From the NCBI GenBank assembly GCA_025989215.1, contig JAPDNP010000001.1:124001-188000 (forward strand): DNA of 64,000 nt. The letters are read 5' to 3'. The notes under the pieces were generated by a model. It was not told the origin of the DNA. It saw nothing but the letters and a program-made list of their open reading frames with translations, and made no database searches. Source of the DNA: Neisseriaceae bacterium JH1-16 (lineage in GTDB: Bacteria > Pseudomonadota > Gammaproteobacteria > Burkholderiales > Chromobacteriaceae). Made by a program: the position numbers and the translations under genes. This document shows, piece by piece, positions 57,411 through 64,000 of the stretch (position 1 is its first letter; each line of letters opens with the position of its first letter).

Positions 57411-58025
57411 TTACTCGTGAACGCTGGCGGTTGGCACGCGCACCCGTCCGGCCGGGCCATGGGGGTAGCGATGGCAGTCGGTCAGATGATCGTTGACCAC
57501 GCCGGTGGCCTGCAGGAAGGCATAGATGATGGTGCTGCCGACAAAATTCATCCCGGCCTTCTTCAATGTCTTGCTGATCTGGTCGGACAGCTCGCTGGTG
57601 GCCGGCGCGTCGCCCAGTCGCTGCAGCCGGTTGAGCTGCGGGGTGTAATCGACCTGGCGCCATAGCCAGTCGGCAAAGCTGCCATGTTGCTGCTGCAATG
57701 CGATGAACACGCGGGCGTTGCGGATGGCGCTGGCGATCTTCAATCGGTTGCGCACGATACCTTCGTCGGCCATCAACCGCGCCACGTCCGCCTCGTCGAA
57801 GCGCGCCACCGCGGCCGGCTCGAAGTCGGCGAATGCCCGCCGGTAGTTCTCGCGCTTGCGCAGGATGGTGATCCAAGCCAGGCCCGCCTGTGCGCCCTCC
57901 AGTATCAGCATCTCGAATAGCTTGCGGTCGTCGGTGACCGGCACGCCCCATTCCTCGTCGTGATAGGCGATATAGAGCGGGTCGTCGCTGCACCAGGAGC
58001 AGCGGGTGAGGGGGGCGAGGGACAT
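57411..58025 (-). CDS. tag: DNA-3-methyladenine glycosylase I (Tag)
   Basis: Tag excises 3-methyladenine from DNA. The 204-residue product starts with the zinc cysteine in TRCSWCSDDPLYIAYHDEEW, whose histidine is the second ligand near residue 22; the other ligands are in VVNDHLTDCHRY near residue 178. The EEWGVP and LILEGAQAGLAWITILRKRE blocks (active-site glutamate near residue 43) are present. It is a constitutive enzyme in E. coli; with the inducible-type alkA at 31585 the window holds both activities. No clear Shine-Dalgarno precedes the start. It is convergent-free and opposite to the broken HD-GYP gene. Confidence 0.94.
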   Translation of the reverse strand: MSLAPLTRCSWCSDDPLYIAYHDEEWGVPVTDDRKLFEMLILEGAQAGLAWITILRKRENYRRAFADFEPAAVARFDEADVARLMADEGIVRNRLKIASAIRNARVFIALQQQHGSFADWLWRQVDYTPQLNRLQRLGDAPATSELSDQISKTLKKAGMNFVGSTIIYAFLQATGVVNDHLTDCHRYPHGPAGRVRVPTASVHE

Positions 58026-58042
58026 CTGCGTGGCTGGAAGAA

Positions 58043-58627
58043 GTGGGTAGAGAGAGTTTGCAGTGGGTCCCAGCTATAAATCAATCATTGATCATTACGT
58101 ACCCTGACGAGGTAGCCGTTGCCATGGCTGTTGCGTTGCATCCGCGACCGCTTGGCTTGTTGCTGCTGCCCGATCAGCCACAGCTGAGCTTTGCCAGTGC
58201 CTTGTCGGGGATGGCATCGATGTCGCTGGAGACCCAGGCACTGATCCGCGCGCAGCGTAAGCTTTTCGAGGCGTTGATCCAATTGATCGCCGGTGCGATC
58301 GACGCCAAGAGCCCCTATACCGGTGGTCATTGTGCCCGGGTGCCGGCCTTGACCAAGATGCTGGCGCAGGCGACCTGCGTCGACAAGGCGACACCGTTTG
58401 CCGACTTCGCCCTGAACGAGGAGGAGTGGCAGGCGGTACACGTGGCCGGCTGGCTACACGATTGCGGCAAGATCACCACGCCCGAGTATCTGGTCGACAA
58501 GGCGACCAAGCTGGAGGCTCTGTACGACCGCTTGCACGAATTCTCCCAGCGTTCAATATGTCGCTTGCGGCAGGGCCCTTGTCAATCTTTACTTTCATCA
58601 GTACGCATCGTTTTCACTGTTGCGTAA
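58043..58627 (+). pseudogene. Truncated HD-GYP phosphodiesterase gene
   Basis: The frame gives a clear piece of an HD-GYP cyclic di-GMP phosphodiesterase. QLIAGAIDAKSPYTGGHCAR near residue 80 and the HD site VHVAGWLHDCGKITTPEYLV near residue 133 are intact. The downstream GYP part is missing: homology stops after DRLHEF near residue 168, about position 58546, and the last 27 codons are unrelated. The N-terminal sensory part also seems absent, since only about 70 residues precede the domain. The break lies about 110 bases from an IS5-family fragment, so insertion and deletion are the likely cause. As it stands the domain lacks half of its metal ligands and should be inactive. Confidence 0.8.
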
Positions 58628-58654
58628 AGATGGTTCTCTAGAGTGTTTTGGGTG

Positions 58655-58965
58655 GCATCGGCGTTGTTGCAGAACTCCGCCGCTCATCCGCTGGGGGCTG
58701 TTGTCCGGTAGGCTTGCGGCATGAGTAAACCATCGCCCGCCAAGTACCGTACAACGACTGGAAGACCTACAACGCGGCCTTGAAGCAACGAGGTTCGCTG
58801 ATGATCTGGCTAGACAAGAACCTCGCGTGGCGCGGGCCGGCGACGGGGGTGCCGGGACGGCCCAAGGACTTCAGCGACGCAGCTATCCCGTTCTGCCTCA
58901 ACATCAAGTGCCTCAACTGCATCCCGTTCCCCTTCTCTTATCACGAAAGCCCCCTAGGAGCTTAA
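58655..58965 (+). mobile_element. Remnant of an IS5-family insertion sequence
   Basis: An element end with TGTTGCAGAACTCCGC near 58667 is followed by the start of a transposase at 58721 (MSKPSPAKYRTT). A one-base frameshift near 58750 then moves the reading into DWKTYNAALKQRGSLMIWLD, and PGRPKDFSDAAIPFCLNIK follows, the conserved N-terminal region of one IS5-family subgroup. Homology ends near 58925, so the catalytic domain is gone. It is a decayed fragment that cannot move by itself. Confidence 0.75.
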
Positions 58966-59159
58966 GCATTGCCAGAGATGTCAGACTACCTTCCTAGGGT
59001 ATGTCATTCGATTGGCATGGTGTTAAGCGGAGGACGATTCGTGGCACTCGGCGCCCCAGTGGCTGTTCCTCGGCCAAAGCAGTCGTTCGAAGTCTCTACA
59101 AAAGCTGGGGCTATTCACTCAATGGGCCAGGCCTGGACTCAGCCTCCCAATTAGAGCCG

Positions 59160-59687
59160 CTAACAAAACCGGTAGACAAAGCGTAGGCAAATCAAGGAAC
59201 AAGCCAGTTTGAGCAGGGCGTAATGGGTGTCCAGTCGTCGCTCGAAGCGAATGCGCAGCTTGCCGAGCGCGGCAAACCAAGCGTGGGTGCGTTCGACCAC
59301 CCAGCGGTGCCGCCCCAGTTTCTCGCTGCTCTCGATGCCTCGACGGGCAATCCGGGCCTGAATGCCCCGACGTTGCAAGTGTTCACGACAACGGCGGAAA
59401 TCGTAGCCTTTGTCCGCATGCAGTTTGTGTGGGCGCTGGCGAGGACGCCCCGGCAGACCGGGAATGGCGGGGATGGCATCCACCAAGGCCTCGAAGACCA
59501 TCGAGTCGTGGCGGTTGGCCCCCGTCACGCTCAGCGCCAGCGGCACGCCGCGTCGGTCTACGATCAGGTGCCGCTTGCTGCCGAGCTTGCCGCGGTCGGT
59601 GGGGTTGGGGCCGGTTTGTTGGCCCCCCGGGGGCTGGCGACACTGGCCCCGTCGATGCTGGCGCGACTCCAGTCGATCTGGTCGCAT
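59160..59687 (-). CDS. IS5-family transposase, second frame (OrfB)
   Basis: This frame holds the catalytic C-terminal half from about residue 29 onward: TGPNPTDRGKLGSKRHLIVD, then the second catalytic aspartate in KLHADKGYDFRRCREHL near residue 91 and the glutamate in HRWVVERTHAWFAALGKLRI near residue 128, completing the DDE triad with OrfA. The first 28 codons overlap OrfA and are probably not used on their own. The stop at 59160 lies in the left inverted end, as is usual for compact IS5 elements. Confidence 0.85.
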   Translation of the reverse strand: MRPDRLESRQHRRGQCRQPPGGQQTGPNPTDRGKLGSKRHLIVDRRGVPLALSVTGANRHDSMVFEALVDAIPAIPGLPGRPRQRPHKLHADKGYDFRRCREHLQRRGIQARIARRGIESSEKLGRHRWVVERTHAWFAALGKLRIRFERRLDTHYALLKLACSLICLRFVYRFC

Positions 59688-59962
59688 TGGCGCAATTGGG
59701 TCAACAACGCCAGATGCAGGCGATCCCAGACGCCTTGTTGCTGCCAGTCGCGCAAGCGACGCCAGCAGGTCATGCCGCTACCAAAGCCCAGTTCCCGCGG
59801 CAGGTCTTCCCAAGGGATGCCGGTGGTGAGGACGAACAGGATGCCGCTGAGGGCGGCCTTGTCATCTAGGCGAGGACGGCCGCCCCGGCGGGAGCGGGGT
59901 GAAGTGGGCAACAGCGGTTGCAACGATTTCCAGAGCTTTTGACTGACGATGCTTCGTTTCAT
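59564..59962 (-). CDS. IS5-family transposase, first frame (OrfA)
   Basis: A 132-codon frame covering the N-terminal half of the transposase. It has the DUF4096-like helix-turn-helix region with GGRPRLDDKAALSGILFVLT near residue 27 and GIPWEDLPRELGFGSGMTCW near residue 48, and it reaches the first catalytic aspartate in ASIDGASVASP near residue 101. The true family sequence then continues in the second frame: reading switches by -1 at a run of six G residues near 59630, which turns SPRG into SPRGGQQTGPNP. Family members of this subgroup express the full protein by frameshifting, so this is probably normal. Confidence 0.85.
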   Translation of the reverse strand: MKRSIVSQKLWKSLQPLLPTSPRSRRGGRPRLDDKAALSGILFVLTTGIPWEDLPRELGFGSGMTCWRRLRDWQQQGVWDRLHLALLTQLRQCDQIDWSRASIDGASVASPRGANKPAPTPPTAASSAASGT

Positions 59963-60060
59963 GCTGATCAGATGGGGTTTTACGCTTTCGACATCAAGTA
60001 GGTTTTGTTAGCGGCTCTAAGCCACTATTGGAACAATAATGCCTCGTGAAGGTGATCCAT

Positions 60061-60399
60061 ATGCGCAAACCATTTAGCTGCATGCTGCACTCATGGGCCC
60101 AACATGCGTGCCGGCTGGCATTGGTGACTGCGGCCCTGGCTTTCGCCGTGGCGGCGACTGGAACTCATGCCCTGGGGAATCCTACGTCCGTCATGGACGG
60201 AACCTACCTTTATGCGGCAGTGCCGGGCGTCGGCAACCATTTTGAGAAGGGTGGCGACGGGATAGTCGTGTTCGATGTTGACCATGGATTCAAGTTCGTC
60301 AAGCGCATCTCGCTGCCGACCCTGCGAAACCGGCCGCCGGAGCTCGCCAAGGGCATCGTCTCGCATCTCAGGAAAGCGGCTGTTAGTGTATTTCGCTAA
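60061..60399 (+). pseudogene. 5' fragment of a secreted beta-propeller protein gene
   Basis: The frame gives a signal peptide, with MRKPFSCMLHSWAQHACRLA and a hydrophobic stretch ending in AVAATGTHA, then the first strands of what looks like a YVTN/quinoprotein-type propeller: YLYAAVPGVGNHFEKGGDGI and VVFDVDHGFKFVKRISLPTL. After KGIVSHLRK the sequence becomes unrelated and stops within seven codons. Full-length relatives should be well over 300 residues, so only the first fifth remains. The ATG at 60061 follows AAGGTG; a GTG at 60046 is possible. It lies between the insertion sequence and a MerR gene that is convergent to it. Confidence 0.6.
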
Positions 60400-60479
60400 A
60401 CGGTGCACAGAAGGCTACGAAGCAGGGGGCTACCACGTACCCGGACGGGAACTGTGGCCGTCATCCTTCCTCAAGCAGT

Positions 60480-60878
60480 TCACCCCGTCTGCTGGCACTC
60501 GTCACGAATACTGGCTAGTGCCAGTTTCAGCTCTCTTGAAAGCTCCTGTAGTTCTGAAATCTTTCGATCGATGACCACAATCTTGTCGGCAATCACTGCG
60601 CGCTTCTGTTCCGGCCTGAAGGTGTGATTGGCCCATGCATCCAGCAGTTCTTGAATTTCTCCAAGTGAAAAGCCCAGTGCCTTGGCCTGCTTGATCAGGC
60701 CCAGGCGTCGAACAACCGACACATCGTAACGGCGATAGCCGTGGCGGCCTTCTTGACCGCGTTCTGGCTTGATGAGGCTTATTCGCTCGTAGAAACGGAT
60801 AGCATCGCGAGTCATCCCCGTCTGTTCTGCCAGTTCCCCGATCCGCACGATCAAATCCTCCCGGTAAATTACGTTCAT
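60480..60878 (-). CDS. MerR family transcriptional regulator
   Basis: A 132-residue regulator with the MerR winged helix at the N-terminus: IVRIGELAEQTGMTRDAIRF near residue 10, then YERISLIKPERG and YRRYDVSVVRRLGLIKQAKA. A dimerisation coiled coil fills residues 85-125 (KIVVIDRKISELQELSREL). No cysteine metal-binding loop is present, so it is not a metal sensor of the MerR/CueR sort. AAGGT lies before the ATG. It is divergent from an SDR gene, and the promoter of that gene has the lengthened spacer typical of MerR targets, so the SDR gene is its probable target. Confidence 0.87.
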   Translation of the reverse strand: MNVIYREDLIVRIGELAEQTGMTRDAIRFYERISLIKPERGQEGRHGYRRYDVSVVRRLGLIKQAKALGFSLGEIQELLDAWANHTFRPEQKRAVIADKIVVIDRKISELQELSRELKLALASIRDECQQTG

Positions 60879-60879
60879 C

Positions 60880-60911
60880 TTGACCTTGGACTTTACACCA
60901 ATGTTTACAGT
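60880..60911 (+). promoter_or_regulatory. MerR-type promoter of the SDR gene
   Basis: TTGACC at 60880-60885 and TTACAG at 60905 are 19 bases apart, the long spacing that MerR-family activators correct. An imperfect dyad, CCTTGG and CCAATG, fills the spacer. The promoter begins right at the MerR start codon. Confidence 0.55.
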
Positions 60912-60978
60912 GCTCTTTCGAACAGCCTTGGCTGACTTCCAAAGCGCCCTGTTATGGGCCGACGATCAGGGGAAAAAC

Positions 60979-62007
60979 ATGAGGCAAGAGAAAATCGCAT
61001 TTGTCACCGGCGCCACCGGATTGCTGGGTAACAATCTTGTTCGCCTGCTGCTGGCTGAAGGCTACCGGGTCAAGGCACTAGCGCGGTCAGCACAAAAAGC
61101 CCGGGAGCAGTTCGGGGGACTAGTAGATGACCGCCTGGAGTTGGTACTAGGCGATCTCGCGGGTGTGGAGGGGTTCGCGCCAGCATTGCAAGGCTGCGAG
61201 GTTCTTTTTCATACGGCGGCCTACTTCCGCGAAAGCTACAAAGGCGGTCGCCATCTGGCCGCCTTGTACAAGACCAATGTCGAGGGCACGCAAGCCCTGC
61301 TGAACGAGGCATATGCGGCAGGTATTCGACGCATGGTCCACATTAGCTCCATCGCGGTACTGGGCCGCAATTCGGCTGGATTGACGGACGAGACCATGGT
61401 GCTGGCAAGAGAAATGGCACCGGATGACTATTACCGCAGCAAGATCGAAACCGACGAGGTGGTGTTCGCTTTCCTCGACAGCCATCCCGACATGCACATT
61501 TCCCTCGTCTTGCCCGGCTGGATGCATGGCCCGGGCGATCTTGGCCCGACCTCGGCTGGGCAATTCGTACAGGATTACCTGCAACGAAAAATTCCGGGGG
61601 TGGCCGATGCGGCCTTCTCCGTGGTGGATGCCCGGGATGTGGCTCGAGTCGCTTTGGCATCCAGTAGGACGGGGGAACGGGGCGAGCGCTATTTGGCAGC
61701 AGGCCACCCTGTCAGCATGGCCAGGCTTTTGCAGGTGATGGAAGCCGTAACCGGCGTGCCTGCTCCGCGCCGCAAACTGCCTCGAGCGATGTTGTATGCC
61801 ATCGCCTTTCTGCAGGAGGCATATGCTCGACTGACCGGCAGGTCGGTATTGCTCAGCTTGGCCACGGTAAACAATATGGCAAACGATTACGGAAGAAGAT
61901 TCTCTGCGGAAAAGATTCGGAGGGAGTTTGACCTGGGCTTCAGGCCCATGGAGGAGACTCTGGCGGACGAAGTAATGTGGACTCGTCAGCGAACGACGCG
62001 AGGGTAG
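60979..62007 (+). CDS. Extended SDR (NAD(P)-dependent epimerase/dihydroflavonol-4-reductase-like)
   Basis: A 342-residue extended short-chain dehydrogenase. The dinucleotide-binding motif is VTGATGLLGNNLVRLLLAEG near residue 9, followed by VKALARSAQKAR. The catalytic tyrosine and lysine are in DDYYRSKIETDE near residue 152, with the serine in VHISSIAVLG near residue 124. GWMHGPGDLGPTSAG is the usual substrate-side loop. Substrate unknown; relatives reduce aldehydes, ketones or sugar nucleotides. The ATG at 60979 has GGGG seven bases upstream; the frame is open to 60880, where translation would overlap the promoter. Divergent MerR regulator upstream; no downstream partner. Confidence 0.85.
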   Translation: MRQEKIAFVTGATGLLGNNLVRLLLAEGYRVKALARSAQKAREQFGGLVDDRLELVLGDLAGVEGFAPALQGCEVLFHTAAYFRESYKGGRHLAALYKTNVEGTQALLNEAYAAGIRRMVHISSIAVLGRNSAGLTDETMVLAREMAPDDYYRSKIETDEVVFAFLDSHPDMHISLVLPGWMHGPGDLGPTSAGQFVQDYLQRKIPGVADAAFSVVDARDVARVALASSRTGERGERYLAAGHPVSMARLLQVMEAVTGVPAPRRKLPRAMLYAIAFLQEAYARLTGRSVLLSLATVNNMANDYGRRFSAEKIRREFDLGFRPMEETLADEVMWTRQRTTRG

Positions 62008-62429
62008 TCATGTGGCTGTCCAAAATGGATTTCCCCTGTTTCGGTAAATATCCCTGACCGATCGCTTGTGGCTGGCGGTTAACACACCGCATCCAGCCCT
62101 AAAGCGACCGCATGCCCCGCGGAGAACTGCGCCGCATGCGGCCACTGCAATGGCCTGGAGATCTTCGGTTTGCTCCGAGTTCTCCAGAACGTCATCGACA
62201 TCAATCTCAAGGTATCTCACGGCACCCTGAAATTGACGGCCGTTTAATGACCGCGACCGTCCAGAGGCGGACGTAGTCCGGTACCGCCACGACTGACCGG
62301 AAGTCGGCCAAAGCGGATGCTGGCGACACGTCTCGCTAGCGCCGGCTTTAAGTTAAAAGCAGACGCTAATACCTCTAGCGGGCCTGTAGCGTGTGACTCA
62401 AGGCTGCCTAGGAAAGTAGAGGCGATTCA
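62008..62429. other. Gene-free gap between the SDR gene and the AEC transporter gene
   Basis: About 420 bases without a start-to-stop frame that I trust. A short open stretch near 62110-62230 would encode Cys-Ala-Ala-Cys-Gly-His-Cys but has no start codon. I see no terminator or mobile-element ends here. Confidence 0.5.
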
Positions 62430-63344
62430 CTAGTGCGTCACCACCATCAGCAAGGGCATCGTCAAAGCGGCCAAAGCAGTTTGTACGGTAATGATCCCCG
62501 CTGCCAGTCGATGATCCCCGCCCAGCAATTTGGCCATAATGTAAGCGGATGGCGTGCAGGGTAGCGAGTTGAACAGGACGATGATCGTCAGCTCGGGCCC
62601 GGTAATATTCAGCGCTGCGCCAATCCACAGGGTCAGCAACGGAACCAGCAGCAGCTTGACGATGGACGATTGCAGCACTGGCCCATGCGCCTGACGTGCA
62701 GCCTGAAGGTCGAGGCCTGCGCCAACGGCGAGTAACCCTAAAGGCAGTGACGCACCACCAAGTATGCCGAAGAAATTACTGACCATCGTTGGTAGTGCCT
62801 GGCCGCTCAGGTTGAAGGTCGCCCCCAGCAGGACAGACACAATCACAGGGTTTCTGATCAGGGTCTTGCCGATGTGCCTGGCTGTTGGTGCCGTCCCACG
62901 GCCGTACCGCATCAGGATAATGATGGACGCCACATTCAGAAGTGGAATGGCAAGGGCGATGCTGATCGATGTGATGGTCAAACCAATATTGCCATACATC
63001 GCGGCCGCGGCCGCAACACCGACGTAGGTGTTGGGTCGCAATGCTCCTTGAATGACCGAGGAAAAAACCGCGCCGGATTGCCCGGCCCAGGCCCGCCAGC
63101 CCAACAACAGGAGTGCCCCAATGCCGACCGCACCCAGTAACGCCGCGGCTATCGGTCCGAGCGGAAACTGAGTCAGATTGGCCTTAGCAACCTGGCTAAA
63201 CATCAATACAGGGAACAGGTAGAAATAGTTCAGCTGTTCGCAGGGAAGCCAAAATGCCTCGCTGAGCATGCCGCGCTGGCGTAGAGCAAATCCCATCAAG
63301 ATCAGTGCAAAAATGGGAAGCAGAGCGGTTAGAACCTCGGTCAT
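62430..63344 (-). CDS. AEC (auxin efflux carrier) family transporter
   Basis: A 304-residue membrane protein with about ten helices in two inverted halves, as in the AEC family. Typical features are the N-terminal ALLPIFALILMGFALRQRGM and CEQLNYFYLFPVLMFSQVAK, the RPNTYVGVAAAAAMYGN loop between helices 3 and 5, the SLPLGLLAVGAGLDL motif near residue 198, and the ending NSLPCTPSAYIMAKLLGGDH. Bacterial members carry malate, malonate or similar acids, but the substrate here is not known. GGGG precedes the ATG. A small chimeric ORF lies 13 bases upstream on the same strand and may be co-transcribed. Confidence 0.85.
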   Translation of the reverse strand: MTEVLTALLPIFALILMGFALRQRGMLSEAFWLPCEQLNYFYLFPVLMFSQVAKANLTQFPLGPIAAALLGAVGIGALLLLGWRAWAGQSGAVFSSVIQGALRPNTYVGVAAAAAMYGNIGLTITSISIALAIPLLNVASIIILMRYGRGTAPTARHIGKTLIRNPVIVSVLLGATFNLSGQALPTMVSNFFGILGGASLPLGLLAVGAGLDLQAARQAHGPVLQSSIVKLLLVPLLTLWIGAALNITGPELTIIVLFNSLPCTPSAYIMAKLLGGDHRLAAGIITVQTALAALTMPLLMVVTH

Positions 63345-63357
63345 GATGCAACCCCAA

Positions 63358-63570
63358 TCACAGGTATGTTCTGGCCAGAATCACGACACCATAGGCTGCG
63401 ATAAAGGCCGTGATGCTGCGTTCATAGACGGGGGCACTTGTTCGTTTGAACAGTACATTACCGATGCCCAGGTAGATCAGAGCAGCCATCCCTGCCGCGG
63501 CCAATGCCTTAAGTGTGGCGGAGTTGTTCGAAACGGGGCCGATCGTGGCCACAATACTTGTCTTAGCCAT
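63358..63570 (-). CDS. Small chimeric ORF with a pyruvate-kinase-like N-terminus
   Basis: A 70-codon frame. The first 28 residues, KTSIVATIGPVSNNSATLK and then ALAAAGM, closely resemble the start of pyruvate kinase (IVATIGPASN and the following helix). The remaining 42 residues do not continue that fold: they contain ALIYLGIGNVLFKRTSAPVY and a second hydrophobic stretch, SITAFIAAYGVVILARTYL, like the end of a small membrane protein. A fusion of a pyk 5' end to an unrelated 3' end by deletion would explain it. It could also be expressed, since the A+T-rich region upstream looks like a promoter. It lies directly before the AEC gene. Confidence 0.5.
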   Translation of the reverse strand: MAKTSIVATIGPVSNNSATLKALAAAGMAALIYLGIGNVLFKRTSAPVYERSITAFIAAYGVVILARTYL

Positions 63571-64000
63571 CGTGTAATGCCTTATGTTTTGTGAAGGAAT
63601 TGAGGCATTAAGATGACAAATTAATGTCAAGACAAGAAGGAATTGCATGTGTATTGCATATTCCAAACCGGCCTAATTAGATTTTGTTTTTTATTAATAA
63701 GAATGAGTGTTATTTATTACCGAGAGGGCTTGACCCTTTCGGGGGCTGAGGAGACGTCACCCAGCGTGCAGACAGAGTCCATTGGCGACTTTTGTTGGGG
63801 GGGGGAAGATTGGTAGAGCTTTGAGCTTGTGCTGCTGATGTCAGGTCTAGTTAGTCGCCACGACTTCTGTAGGCTCCAAACGGCCCTTTGAAAGATTCAA
63901 ACCGGACACTCGCAGGGGATGGTGCCGTTGGCTGCTTTGGCCGAGCTGCTGACGAATTCGCAGTAATCAAGGATGGCCACCATCAGCACTAGGGACTAAG
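63571..64000. other. Gene-free right end of the window
   Basis: The stretch 63571-63720 is A+T-rich and probably holds the promoter for the leftward small ORF and AEC gene. Beyond it I see no gene on either strand. A run of nine G residues lies at 63797-63805, outside any frame I can support. No repeat of the GTTGGCCGAA type occurs here. Confidence 0.5.

Larger units (their letters stand above)
59155..60017 (-). mobile_element. Complete IS5-family insertion sequence (IS427-like)
   Basis: An 863-base element bounded by perfect inverted ends, GAGCCGCTAACAAAACC at the left and its complement at the right (60001-60017). The flanking dinucleotide is TA on both sides, the target duplication of the IS427 subgroup. 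The transposase is in two overlapping frames on the minus strand, described separately. The ends are intact, so it may still be mobile. None of the GTTGGCCGAA repeats occurs in it. Confidence 0.88.

Noticed and set aside
62098-62229. A short frame with a Cys-Ala-Ala-Cys-Gly-His-Cys cluster resembling a zinc or redox motif
   Set aside because: It has no start codon, a stop lies just upstream and no family is recognisable; probably chance.
63797-63805. A run of nine G residues as a phase-variation switch
   Set aside because: It is not inside or close to any gene I can support, so there is nothing it could switch within the window.

Overview
The window reads as chromosomal DNA of a high-G+C, motile, polyhydroxyalkanoate-storing betaproteobacterium. 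The nearest match I can suggest from gene content is the Neisseriales/Chromobacteriaceae (Chromobacterium, Aquitalea, Vogesella and relatives): a class I phaC-phaA pair, a TetR/RND/OprM cluster like CdeR-CdeAB-OprM, speA with potGHI, and flg genes in one block. The family-level placement is an inference from gene content only.

Layout. 1-1.7 kb: start of an ABC-F gene, tsaD and an OsmC protein. 2-12.3 kb: the rod/hook operon flgBCDEFGHIJ, with a good sigma-54 promoter before flgB, and flgKL behind a near-perfect sigma-28 promoter. 12.3-17 kb: astE, an enoyl-CoA hydratase/hydrolase pair and an EAL-GGDEF protein. 17-24.9 kb: polyamine block with a proline-rich leader ORF, potGHI without its binding protein, a PuuB-like oxidase and speA. 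25-28.5 kb: OsmC, phaA, phaC. 28.9-32.5 kb: clpB behind a sigma-32-like promoter, then alkA. 32.7-39.4 kb: TetR repressor with a double operator and a tripartite RND pump. 39.9-46.5 kb: NCS1 permease, chemoreceptor, low-complexity Ser/Thr-rich protein and a cystine-type ABC importer. 47.2-52.7 kb: MFS transporter and cyoABCD quinol oxidase. 53.5-56.4 kb: queC-queD-queE and queF for queuosine precursor synthesis. 56.6-64 kb: DUF3298 protein and tag, then a decayed accessory stretch with a broken HD-GYP gene, IS5-family remnants, one full IS5-family element, a truncated propeller gene, a MerR/SDR pair, an AEC transporter and a chimeric small ORF.

The signal I consider most interesting is not a gene. 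The 10-mer GTTGGCCGAA (or its complement) occurs at least 23 times by eye, on both strands, in several reading frames and between genes. One inverted pair forms the stem of the speA terminator. This is how DNA uptake sequences behave in Neisseriaceae and Pasteurellaceae, but the core differs from the dialects I know. It is absent from about 56 to 64 kb, the stretch that otherwise looks acquired. A second non-genic signal is a pair of ~132-141 bp MITE-like elements inserted at stop codons of alkA and of an ABC ATPase gene.

Starts were chosen from Shine-Dalgarno placement and family length. Functions come from motif and family recognition without database searches.
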